A stretch of DNA of 64,000 bases from assembly GCA_000496235.1 (NCBI GenBank), contig KI543231.1, positions 243,811 through 307,810 on the forward strand. The letters are read 5' to 3'. A model generated the notes under the pieces. It was given only the letters and a program-made list of their open reading frames with translations. It was not told the origin of the DNA and did not search any database. A program made the position numbers and the translations under genes. Position 1 is the stretch's first letter. Every line of letters starts with the position of its first letter. This stretch comes from an uncultured archaeon A07HR60. Its GTDB lineage: Archaea; Halobacteriota; Halobacteria; Halobacteriales; Haloferacaceae. Shown one piece after another: positions 51,795 to 60,681 of the stretch.

Positions 51795-52940
51795 TCAGTC
51801 GAAACCACTGACCAGCGTCACTACCCACTGCTCAGGGTCACCACGGGCACGCACCTCGATCCGGTCGACCCACTTCACCCACTGGAAGCCACGCCGCCCT
51901 GGAGCGACGAGTCTGGCAGGAGCGCCGTGGCCGTGGGTGAGAGGCTCACCCGCGACATCGGTAGCGAGTAACGCCTCGCGTGCCTCTGCGAGCGGGAGTG
52001 ACCACCGATACCCTGTGACCGATACGAACCGGACGTAGGCAGCGTCCTCGGCGGTGCCGGCGGCCTCAAGGAGGTCACCGACTCTGACGCCCTCCCACTG
52101 TTGAACCGTATACCAACCGCTTGTGCAGTCCAGCAGCGCCCGCTCCGCGTCTCCTTTGATCGCGCCGGCAGGAGCCTCAGGCTGTACCTCATCGTACCCG
52201 AGTGATAGCGGCTCCTCGACCAGACCAGTGACTGTGACCGACCAGGCGTCGCGGTCGATTGGCTCGGGATTGTCGGCTACCCACGCCGTTACGGGAAAGG
52301 ACCCGGTTCCAGCCGCGGATGCTGATTCGCTATCTGAGGGTTCCGCTCCGCCGGTATCGACCGGTTTCGACCCGGTGAACCGCCGGACCGATCCGACTGT
52401 GTCGGACGCTCTCGCGAGGGCGTTCTGGCCGCGGGCCACGAGGCCTCCTGCCGCCAGCAGGCCCGCGTACTTGAGCGCGGTGCGCCGCTCCTGGAAATCC
52501 CGCCGTCGTGGAAGCCGGAATCGGGTCGTCATATGGGCGATCGTGAGGGGGATCAATACCAGTCCGAGACCAACGTGGAGCGAGAGAACTGTCCAATAGA
52601 CGACCCACTCGAGCCCGATCCACCCCCACGCAATCCCCGTCGCCAGCGTCGTAAGTGCGACCACTCCCAGGAGTACCGAGAGTGCGGTCGACGGCTGCCA
52701 GGCCGCGGTATTTGTCACTCGTCGGCGTACCCGCGCGAATTTGAACGCCAGTAAGCCGATCAGCATGGTCCCGGCGACCCGGTGGCTCCAGACCACGTAC
52801 CACCCGCTCGGACGGCCGACGGTGAACGACACCAACCCACTGATTACCCCGAATAAGATGATCCCGAGGATAGACCAGTCCACAAGTCGGGCTGGAGGCG
52901 CCAGTCGACGGAGCGTCTGTTCAAGCCCGCTCACGGTCAA
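51795..52940 (-). CDS. Cytochrome b-like membrane domain fused to sulfite-oxidase-type molybdopterin domain
   Basis: N-terminal TM helices with His; C-terminal LDCTSGWYTVQQWEGVRVGDLLEAAG...HGHGAPARLVAPGRRGFQWVKWVDRIEV. Confidence 0.85.
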   Translation of the reverse strand: MTVSGLEQTLRRLAPPARLVDWSILGIILFGVISGLVSFTVGRPSGWYVVWSHRVAGTMLIGLLAFKFARVRRRVTNTAAWQPSTALSVLLGVVALTTLATGIAWGWIGLEWVVYWTVLSLHVGLGLVLIPLTIAHMTTRFRLPRRRDFQERRTALKYAGLLAAGGLVARGQNALARASDTVGSVRRFTGSKPVDTGGAEPSDSESASAAGTGSFPVTAWVADNPEPIDRDAWSVTVTGLVEEPLSLGYDEVQPEAPAGAIKGDAERALLDCTSGWYTVQQWEGVRVGDLLEAAGTAEDAAYVRFVSVTGYRWSLPLAEAREALLATDVAGEPLTHGHGAPARLVAPGRRGFQWVKWVDRIEVRARGDPEQWVVTLVSGFD

Positions 52941-52997
52941 TCCACGACTCGCTGACAGATGAATCGTCCGGGTCGCTACAGAAAGACACGGAGAGAG

Positions 52998-53017
52998 CCC
53001 ACGGCTTCAGCCGTGGG
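52998..53017. repeat. Left-end hairpin of the TnpB element
   Basis: CCCACGGC-TTCA-GCCGTGGG, 8-bp stem, 4-nt loop. Confidence 0.8.
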
Positions 53018-53067
53018 GTGAATCCGACACTTGTGGACCACCGGACGATCACAATCGGACTGGATAT

Positions 53068-53199
53068 TCAGTCTGTTTCGCTGTCTAGCCCGGACTCCAG
53101 TATTTGTCTGTACGCCTCTGTGAGCGCCAGATCGTTCGCTTCTGCGTAGTCTTTGAGCCGACCGTGCAACCCGTGTGAAATGTCGATTGCTGGTCTCAT
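53068..53199 (-). CDS. 43-aa ribbon-helix-helix-like protein inside the TnpB element
   Basis: Manual translation MRPAIDISHGLHGRLKDYAEANDLALTEAYRQILESGLDSETD; start overlaps upstream ORF stop by ATGA. Confidence 0.6.
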   Translation of the reverse strand: MRPAIDISHGLHGRLKDYAEANDLALTEAYRQILESGLDSETD

Positions 53200-53418
53200 T
53201 GAATCTGTCCGTATGTGTCGGAGGTGTTGTCGGCGTGGGATGGGTGTTCATCCTCGCAGTCGGGACAGACGAACAGATAACTCTGTGATTCCTCTCCATG
53301 CTTCTGTTTGAACCGTTCACGGGCTGCCTCTGACCTCAAAGAGTCCAATCATGTCCACGATCATCCAATCATCCGTCTCACCGCAAGCATAGCAGGTGAG
53401 TGGCGTTTCAGTCGTCAT
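53196..53418 (-). pseudogene. Zinc-ribbon mini-ORF inside the TnpB element, frameshifted
   Basis: MTTETPLTCYACGETDDWMIVDMIGLFEVRG in one frame, then AARERFKQKHGEESQSYLFVCPDCEDEHPSHADNTSDTYGQIQ in another; span of 223 nt is not a multiple of 3. Confidence 0.55.
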
Positions 53419-53463
53419 GTTGCACAAGACTTATTTGACGATAAGACGTAATAAGATTGTGGG

Positions 53464-54798
53464 ATGAAGCGCACTAACACGTTCGTGGTACGCCCGCTCA
53501 CTGACGCTGATGAGCAGGTGCTGCGTGAGTTGTTAGACGCTTCTGCCGCGCTCTGGAACGAGATTAATTATCAGCGTCTCATGCGGTATAACGACGAAGA
53601 CGGCTTCGAGGGTGACGTGTGGGACGCCGATACAGGCCAACTCGAAGGGAAATACAAAGGCATCCTCGGCACCTCCACCGCTCAACAAGTGATTGGGAAA
53701 AATTCTGAAGCGTGGCGCAGCTACTTCAGAATCAAAGAAAAATATCACGACCCGAGCGAGAAACAGGTCACGGAACATCCAGAACCGCCGGGATTCCGCG
53801 GCAACAAAGATGACGGGCGTGTTCTCAAGGGGGTCGTCCGAAAGGACGCATACACTGTTGAGTGGGGTGATCGCTCGCGACTAGAGATTGTCGTTGGGAA
53901 ACAACTCCGACAGAGACACAACAGCCCGAAAACCCGTCTCCGGTTGGAAGTTGGTGGGAACCCAAATTGGCCTGAGTACGACGAACAGGGTCGTCTGGAG
54001 CTGTGGTATGACGAGACTGACAGCAGATTCAGAGCTTCGCAACCTGTAAGTATGTCTGCGGATGCACAGGCGTCTCCATTGGCCTCCGAACAGGCCGCTC
54101 TGGACATTGGTGCCAACAATCTCGTCGCCTGTACCACCACGACCGGTGAGCAGTATCTGTACGGAGGCCGTGAACTGTTCACCGACTTCCACGAGACAAC
54201 CGAGGAAATCGCCCGTTTACAGTCGAAACTGTGCGAAGGGCAGTATAGCAGTCACCGGATTCAACGGTTATACCGGAAGCGAACCCGTCGCCGCGATCAC
54301 GCCCAAGAAGCACTGTGTCGTGATCTTATCCAACGGCTGTACGCCGAGGGTGTGGATATGGTCTATATCGGGGGCTTGACCGACGTATTGGACACGCACT
54401 GGTCGGCGAGAACGAACGCCAAGACACACAATTTCTGGGCGTTCAAGAAGTTTACCAAGCGACTGGCGACGACTGCCGAGGAATACGGGATCTCAATCGA
54501 GGTGCGGTCAGAAGCGTGGACAACTCAAGAGTGCCCCCAGTGTGGCTCGATAGACCGAACCACTCGTCATCAAGACACACTGACATGTCCCTGTGGATTT
54601 GAAGGACACGCCGACCTCACGGCATCCGAGACAGTCTTACAGCGACACACCGAGCAGGCAGTCAGGCCGATGGCACGGCCCGTGCGATTTGAGTGGGACA
54701 GTCACGAATGGCTGGAGCCATCACACTCTCATCGTCCCAAAGAACAGCGCACAAACCGGAGTACCCGTGAAGGGAAACTTGCCTCCGTGGGTCGATAG
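53464..54798 (+). CDS. tnpB: TnpB-family RNA-guided nuclease-like protein
   Basis: [14 protein letters not shown] (RuvC-I), [56 protein letters not shown] zinc finger and RuvC-III. Confidence 0.93.
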   Translation: MKRTNTFVVRPLTDADEQVLRELLDASAALWNEINYQRLMRYNDEDGFEGDVWDADTGQLEGKYKGILGTSTAQQVIGKNSEAWRSYFRIKEKYHDPSEKQVTEHPEPPGFRGNKDDGRVLKGVVRKDAYTVEWGDRSRLEIVVGKQLRQRHNSPKTRLRLEVGGNPNWPEYDEQGRLELWYDETDSRFRASQPVSMSADAQASPLASEQAALDIGANNLVACTTTTGEQYLYGGRELFTDFHETTEEIARLQSKLCEGQYSSHRIQRLYRKRTRRRDHAQEALCRDLIQRLYAEGVDMVYIGGLTDVLDTHWSARTNAKTHNFWAFKKFTKRLATTAEEYGISIEVRSEAWTTQECPQCGSIDRTTRHQDTLTCPCGFEGHADLTASETVLQRHTEQAVRPMARPVRFEWDSHEWLEPSHSHRPKEQRTNRSTREGKLASVGR

Positions 54799-54819
54799 CG
54801 AATATCCCCACAGAGGAAT

Positions 54820-54839
54820 CCCACGGCTTCAGCCGTGGG
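54820..54839. repeat. Right-end hairpin of the TnpB element
   Basis: Same 20-bp palindrome, followed by AGGATGTCAAG. Confidence 0.8.
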
Positions 54840-55139
54840 AGGATGTCAAGTCTGAACAGCGTGCAGGGAGCCGACGATTACTACCCCCGGCCAGTTCACC
54901 CGAGCGGTGGCCCGGGCTTTCACCGAGTTAGCGTCCAGATATGAGTCGATTCCTGTCATGATACCAGGTTTTCTCTTCTGTCGGGGTGCCATCAGGTAGC
55001 CACACCCCTGAGGGCCTCTGTCAGCCCACCAGGTGGTCACTCGTATCGAGTGTCTGGATCGGCAGCGACCCCACAACCGGCCTCGACCGTGCAGAGAGGA
55101 CCCACAATTGCGAAGTAGTCGGGTCGTCTTGCTCGGAGT

Positions 55140-55868
55140 ATGCCATCGGCTGTCATCACCGGATCGTCGCGTGGACTCGGAGCGGCAATCGCGGCGCGAT
55201 TCGGTATGGACGGGTACGACGTGGCGATTAACTATCACACGAGCCCGGAGGCGGCCGAGAGAGTCGCCGAGAGGGTTCGCGAGTACGGTCGCGAGGCGAC
55301 AGTTATCGGCGCAGATGTCGCTGACGCTGAGGCTGCGACCCGATTAGTCGAGACGGCGGCAGACGCGTTCGGCGGGGTCGATGCCGTCGTCAACAATGCC
55401 GGAATCGACCAGCACGTCTACACCGAGAATCTCGACCCAGCAGATTTCGATCGCATCATGGATGTCAACGTCAACTCCGCGTTCAACGTGACGAAAGCTG
55501 CGCTTCCCCATCTCAAAGCGTCCGACGTGGACCCCTCGGTGATCAACATCTCCTCGATTCTGGCGTGGACCGGAGCACCGGTGGAGTGCCACTATGCTGC
55601 TTCGAAGGGGGCACTGGTGTCATTGACACGAAGCCACGCTCGTGATTTCGCTCCCGACGTTCGAGTCAACGCGATTGCACCTGGCCACATCGAGACCGAT
55701 ATGACGGCCGACCGGTCGGATGCTGAAAAACAGGCCGAAATCGCACAGATCCCCGTCGGCCAGTTCGGTCAGCCAGAAGATATCGCCCAGGCTGCCGCCT
55801 ACTTGAGAGACGCCCCATTCGTGACCGGTGAGACTCTCAACGTGAACGGCGGCGAAGATATGCGGTGA
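55140..55868 (+). CDS. SDR-family oxidoreductase
   Basis: ITGSSRGLGAAIAARF, VNNAGI, SSILAWTGAPVECHYAASKGAL. Confidence 0.92.
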   Translation: MPSAVITGSSRGLGAAIAARFGMDGYDVAINYHTSPEAAERVAERVREYGREATVIGADVADAEAATRLVETAADAFGGVDAVVNNAGIDQHVYTENLDPADFDRIMDVNVNSAFNVTKAALPHLKASDVDPSVINISSILAWTGAPVECHYAASKGALVSLTRSHARDFAPDVRVNAIAPGHIETDMTADRSDAEKQAEIAQIPVGQFGQPEDIAQAAAYLRDAPFVTGETLNVNGGEDMR

Positions 55869-56216
55869 ATGTCGCTCACAGCTGGACTGAACCGCTCAAC
55901 AAGGGCCGATGACCCTGGAGACGGACGATACAGACACTCACAGTCCACGATTCGCCAGCCTGTATGCATGCCGGCTCAGACAACACCGACGGATTCTGTG
56001 CCGTCTCACGGAGAGTCCGAGCCGATTCGCGGACTGTTGGTCGCGATAAATCCCACCTGACAAATGGAGATCGAGGGTTCGCTGCTCCGAAGAGTCCGGC
56101 GGCTGGATGGTCGCAATTGATCTGTCTGGTACTCGAAACAGTGTGTTGAGTTCCCTCGCGAAATACCCGCCTGACATCCACTCGGCCTGAAGCGCGGGGC
56201 TACCGCTTGCTATCCG

Positions 56217-57257
56217 TCAGTCGTCTGCGGGGGTTGCGGATGCATCAGTCATCCCGGCGCGTTCGTGAGGTGTTTCCAGATCTGGGTTTGGTCCTGTGGC
56301 GACGATCCCAGTTGGAGTGACGCTCGGGTGCGTGGTGTAGTAGTGTTCTTTGATCTGATCCATGTTCACCGTCTCGGCGACTGAGCCCGTCTGGTAGATG
56401 TCGCGAAGGTACGGCCAGAGGTTGTCGTACTGGTGAATGAACTGCTGGTTACACATGAAGTGTGTGTGATACACCGCATCGAACCGGACCAGTGTCGTGA
56501 ACATGCAGATATCCGCTTCGGTGAGCTGATCACCTGCGAGGAATCGCTGGTCGGCTAGTACTTCGTTCCAGTGGTCGAGCGCGTCGAAGAGCTCCTCGAC
56601 AGCCTGATCGTAGGCCGTCTGTGATGTCGCGAAGCCAGCCCGATAGACGCCGTTGTTGATCGGCTCGTAGATATCCGTAATCAGCTGGTCGACCTCACGG
56701 ATATCCGCCGGACTCTCGGGGAGAAGCCGACTATCCGGGTCAGCGTACTCGTCGAAGGCCGTATCTAGCATACGAATGATCTCGCGCGACTCGTTGTTGA
56801 CGATCGTTTCGTGTTTCGTATCCCACAACACAGGGACAGTCACACGTCCGTTCGCCTCTGGGTCAGCGTGGATGTACAACTCTCGGAGGTACTCACTGTC
56901 GCGAGCTTTGTCTCTGGTGCACCCCTCCTTGTCCGGGGAGAACTGCCAGCCATCGGCCCCGCGCCAGGGATCGACCACCGACACTTCGATCGTCTCCTCG
57001 AGTCCGCGGAGGGTTCGCGTGGCCAGCGCGCGATGCGCCCACGGGCACGCCAGCGAGACGTAGAGGTGATATCGGCCCGCTTCCGGCTGGAACCGACTAC
57101 TTGGTTCGGTGTCGTCGGCTACGCTCTCGACGTGAGTCGGCACGTCTGACCCGGCGATCCAGTCGCGAAACCGTGTGGTCGAGCGCTGGAAGCGCCCATC
57201 GTCATCGGTTGTCTCGTTGAGATCTGTTCGCCACTCTCCGTCGACTAACCTGTTCAT
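56217..57257 (-). CDS. Xi-class glutathione S-transferase family protein (glutathionyl-hydroquinone reductase-like)
   Basis: RYHLYVSLACPWAHRALATRTLRGLE, VPVLWDTKHETIVNNESREIIRML. Confidence 0.9.
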   Translation of the reverse strand: MNRLVDGEWRTDLNETTDDDGRFQRSTTRFRDWIAGSDVPTHVESVADDTEPSSRFQPEAGRYHLYVSLACPWAHRALATRTLRGLEETIEVSVVDPWRGADGWQFSPDKEGCTRDKARDSEYLRELYIHADPEANGRVTVPVLWDTKHETIVNNESREIIRMLDTAFDEYADPDSRLLPESPADIREVDQLITDIYEPINNGVYRAGFATSQTAYDQAVEELFDALDHWNEVLADQRFLAGDQLTEADICMFTTLVRFDAVYHTHFMCNQQFIHQYDNLWPYLRDIYQTGSVAETVNMDQIKEHYYTTHPSVTPTGIVATGPNPDLETPHERAGMTDASATPADD

Positions 57258-57576
57258 ATGCTCGAAACGTGGCCGAGCGGATTAACTCTTACAGAACACA
57301 CCCAATCGCGTGAGACCCGGTAACCCGAACGACCGACGAATGGTCATATGCGTGATTTGTTCGTGCCGGAGATCAGTACAGGCTACCGGTCTCAGGACGG
57401 GTTCGTGACTTAGATTAGCAGATAGCTCCCGTCAGTGGGCGTCGCGTCCCTGACGGGTCCTCTCGGCACCACCGACGAGCATACACGACCGGTGAACTGT
57501 CTTGAGATCAAGCCCCGTGGCATTCACCTCGGATTGCCGGTAAATATAATACCACTCAGTTATATCACTTGGTTGT

Positions 57577-58503
57577 ATGAGCACATTTGACGAGTTCAGC
57601 GATGTCGGTGAGGCAGAGGTCACGCGCGCAATCGGGCAAGAGTGGAGCCAGGAGTTCATGGACTTCACAGAATCGGACGTAATCATCGTCGGTGGCGGGC
57701 CGTCCGGACTGATGGCTGCGAAGGAACTCTCGGAGCGCGGGGTCAAAACGATGGTCGTCGAGAAGAACAACTATCTTGGCGGCGGGTTCTGGCTCGGCGG
57801 ATTCCTGATGAACAAGGTGACAGTTCGCGACCCCGCACAGGAGGTTCTGACGAATTTGGACGTGGATTTCAAGCCCGCACAGGACACTGACGACCTGTAC
57901 GTGGCGAACGGTCCAGAGGCGTGTTCGGGGCTGATCAAGGCAGCCTGTGATGCTGGCGCCAAAATGCAGAATATGACGGAATTCACCGATATCGTGATCC
58001 GTGAAAATCACCGCGTCGGCGGAATTGTCATGAACTGGACGCCAGTTCACGCGCTCCCCCGAGAGATCACGTGTGTCGACCCTATTGCCGTCGAGGCGGA
58101 TCTGGTGATCGACGCGACTGGTCACGATGCCGTCGCCGTATCCAAACTCGAAGAACGAGGCGTACTGGACGCGCCCGGAATCGAACACGCCAGCGAGAAC
58201 AACACCGGGATGGACGATACCGACCACGACCAATACGGCGCTCCCGGCCACGATTCACCGGGCCACGACTCCATGTGGGTCGGCGAAGCCGAGGACGCTG
58301 TCGTCGAACACACTGGTGTGGCTCACGAGGGCCTCATCGTCTCCGGGATGGCCACCGCGACAACGTACGGGCTCCCACGAATGGGCCCGACTTTCGGTGC
58401 CATGCTGGTGTCCGGCAAGCGTGCCGCCCAGGCCGCGCTGGACGAACTGGAAGTCGACGCTACGCCCGTGGGTATGACCCGCCAGGCACCTGCTGACGAC
58501 TAA
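57577..58503 (+). CDS. thi4: Thiazole biosynthesis enzyme Thi4
   Basis: [81 protein letters not shown]. Confidence 0.93.
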   Translation: MSTFDEFSDVGEAEVTRAIGQEWSQEFMDFTESDVIIVGGGPSGLMAAKELSERGVKTMVVEKNNYLGGGFWLGGFLMNKVTVRDPAQEVLTNLDVDFKPAQDTDDLYVANGPEACSGLIKAACDAGAKMQNMTEFTDIVIRENHRVGGIVMNWTPVHALPREITCVDPIAVEADLVIDATGHDAVAVSKLEERGVLDAPGIEHASENNTGMDDTDHDQYGAPGHDSPGHDSMWVGEAEDAVVEHTGVAHEGLIVSGMATATTYGLPRMGPTFGAMLVSGKRAAQAALDELEVDATPVGMTRQAPADD

Positions 58504-58729
58504 CTCTGCAGAAGAGCCTATCGCAGACGCTTGCGGCTCCAGCCGTGAGAGCAGTCCCATCCAATCCGGCGTATCTGCGACCGGACACCAAACACTCGAA
58601 CGCTCACGACAATCACTCGCGATTTCATTCAATGGCTTAGCTTCCTCAAGTGACGACCCAGCGGCTGTGATCCGTTCCGGTGTGTCACCACATCCCTTCT
58701 CTGCTCACTACAACTCATCTCGCCTCATC

Positions 58730-59542
58730 TCACGACTCTGACTGAGGACTGGCCTGGACAGTTCCGGCCGAGATCCGCACGAACCCAGCGAGATATCGGT
58801 CCGTCGCCGCGCCCGGGCACTGCTGGTGAAGTTCTTGATGTGCGTTGAGAACTCGCTGGTCGAGCATGGCGGTCACGCCAGATGCTGTCCGAGTTCCCGG
58901 CGGCGAACTCGCCCGAACTCCCACTCGAAAGAGCGGATTGAGCAGCCGCCCGGGGACAGTCGTACTTCGGGCCAAATCCATCACCGCTATTCGACCACCC
59001 TCACCGAGGATATCTGCCCAGCGGGCGAGACCGCTCTCTGGGTCCGCGAGCATCCCCGAGACGAACGAGGCGGCGATACAGTCCACTTCGCCGGCACCAG
59101 GCGGGAGATGTCCCGATACTTGCGGATGGGAGACAGAGACGGCGGTGGATCTGGAATCGGAGTCACTCTCAGGATTAGATACTGATACGGGTTCGGTCAC
59201 GTTCGAGGGCCCCGTGACGGGTGGACGAGTGGCATCTGCACGGACCACGTGGACATTCTCCCAGCCTGCTCGGTCAATTCGTGACTGCGCTCGCTCTAAC
59301 ACCCCGGCCGATACGTCCACCCCGATCACTGCGCCCCCGTTGCCGACGGCCTCCCGAAAGTACTGGAGATTTGCGCCAGTTCCACAACCCATCTCGACGA
59401 CAACATCGCCGGTTGTGAGAGCGAGTGCACCGACGAACGCGTCTCGCAGTCGCGCTACTAGTGGGGCATCCGTCGCGAGCCGGTCGTACAGGCCTGCCCA
59501 CCGAGAGTAAAACTCACCAGCTCGTGCCGTCCCGTCGCTCAT
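58730..59542 (-). CDS. Class I SAM-dependent methyltransferase
   Basis: VVEMGCGTGANLQYFREAVGNGGAVIGVDVSAGVL. Confidence 0.85.
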   Translation of the reverse strand: MSDGTARAGEFYSRWAGLYDRLATDAPLVARLRDAFVGALALTTGDVVVEMGCGTGANLQYFREAVGNGGAVIGVDVSAGVLERAQSRIDRAGWENVHVVRADATRPPVTGPSNVTEPVSVSNPESDSDSRSTAVSVSHPQVSGHLPPGAGEVDCIAASFVSGMLADPESGLARWADILGEGGRIAVMDLARSTTVPGRLLNPLFRVGVRASSPPGTRTASGVTAMLDQRVLNAHQELHQQCPGAATDRYLAGFVRISAGTVQASPQSES

Positions 59543-59781
59543 ATACAGAGTGTGGGTGGAGTGAAGTAATAAAAATCAAGGAGAATACCCGCGCCTTCAG
59601 GCGAGAGATGAATCCGACAATCCATTCTATCATTAGCCGGTTACACCCTCGACAGATATCCCTAGTACTCGAAAATTAGCCGTATGGCTGCAGCTCAGCG
59701 CCCTGAGGCGTATGATACAGCACGGGACGGTTACGTTTGCCTGTGCAGCCATATGACAACGACCGTCGGAACCCCGTCACA

Positions 59782-60681
59782 TCAGACCAAGTCTCGGACG
59801 ATACGGACGGCCTCGGGCGCATCGCTGGCTACCACGTAAACAATCGGTTCCACGCCAACGGCCCCGGTCTGATACAGCGCGAGCGGTGGTTCGACATCTC
59901 GGTCAGTGAGTGCTGCGACAACGCTGTCGGCAGCAGTACTGTCTGCGGCGAATTCGACGGTCGTGCACGGCTCCTTGAGACGGTCAATCAGTTGCTCGTC
60001 GTATCGGAGATTGACCGCGCCCTGGAGAGTGGCGTCGGCCGTGCGGGCTGCCAGCAACACCGAGGCCACGTATTGAGACGCACCAAACTCCGGCTCGCTC
60101 GGGACCATCGTCTGCCCTTTAACATCGACAAGCCGACCCGGAATCGCGGCGATATCGTCGATGGTCGTCGCGTTGGGAAGCGACTCGACGATGTTGCTCC
60201 CTACGTCGGGGATCAATCCCGCAAAGCCCGACGAGGTCGTCACCATCCGAATCCCTCGCCGGACCGACGCCAACGTCCGTTCCTGCTGGCGAAGGTCACT
60301 GTCGGGGTCATGCACAGTGAAGTCAACGTCGGCGTCTGCCAGCGCCGGCATTGCCTCTTCGTGTAACTCTGCCAGGGCATCGCCGTTTTCGAGCTGCCGA
60401 ATCAAAACCTCGATCTCGACAAGCCCAGCCACCTGACTCAGGTCTCCTGACGCGAACCCGTCTGCGACCGTCTGGACGACCTCCTGGACGCGCCCGTCGG
60501 ACGCGATTCGCTCGTTGTGCGCTACTGCCCCGTGTGCGTATTTCGAAACAGCAGACTGAGACACGCCGAGTGCGTCGGCAATCTCCAGTTGGGTGTAGCC
60601 TTGCTCCTGTAGTTCGCTCGCCAGCATCGACCGGACCGTCGGCAAAAACTCTTCGACGACGATCTCTTCGATGAATTTCAC
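59782..60681 (-). CDS. thiR: HTH/ThiN-domain transcriptional regulator (thiamine regulator type)
   Basis: N-terminal [28 protein letters not shown]-terminal ThiN-like [33 protein letters not shown]. Confidence 0.82.
   Translation of the reverse strand: MKFIEEIVVEEFLPTVRSMLASELQEQGYTQLEIADALGVSQSAVSKYAHGAVAHNERIASDGRVQEVVQTVADGFASGDLSQVAGLVEIEVLIRQLENGDALAELHEEAMPALADADVDFTVHDPDSDLRQQERTLASVRRGIRMVTTSSGFAGLIPDVGSNIVESLPNATTIDDIAAIPGRLVDVKGQTMVPSEPEFGASQYVASVLLAARTADATLQGAVNLRYDEQLIDRLKEPCTTVEFAADSTAADSVVAALTDRDVEPPLALYQTGAVGVEPIVYVVASDAPEAVRIVRDLV

Larger units (their letters stand above)
52998..54845 (+). mobile_element. IS200/IS605-type (IS1341-like) element with TnpB and no recognisable tnpA
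   Basis: Identical 20-bp hairpin CCCACGGCTTCAGCCGTGGG at 52998-53017 and 54820-54839 bracketing a tnpB gene; exact ends not determined. Confidence 0.8.

Noticed and set aside
57258-57576. TPP riboswitch upstream of thi4
   Set aside because: Could not find the conserved THI-box CTGAGA...ACCTGATCTGGATAATACCAGCG architecture; regulation by the HTH-ThiN protein is more plausible.
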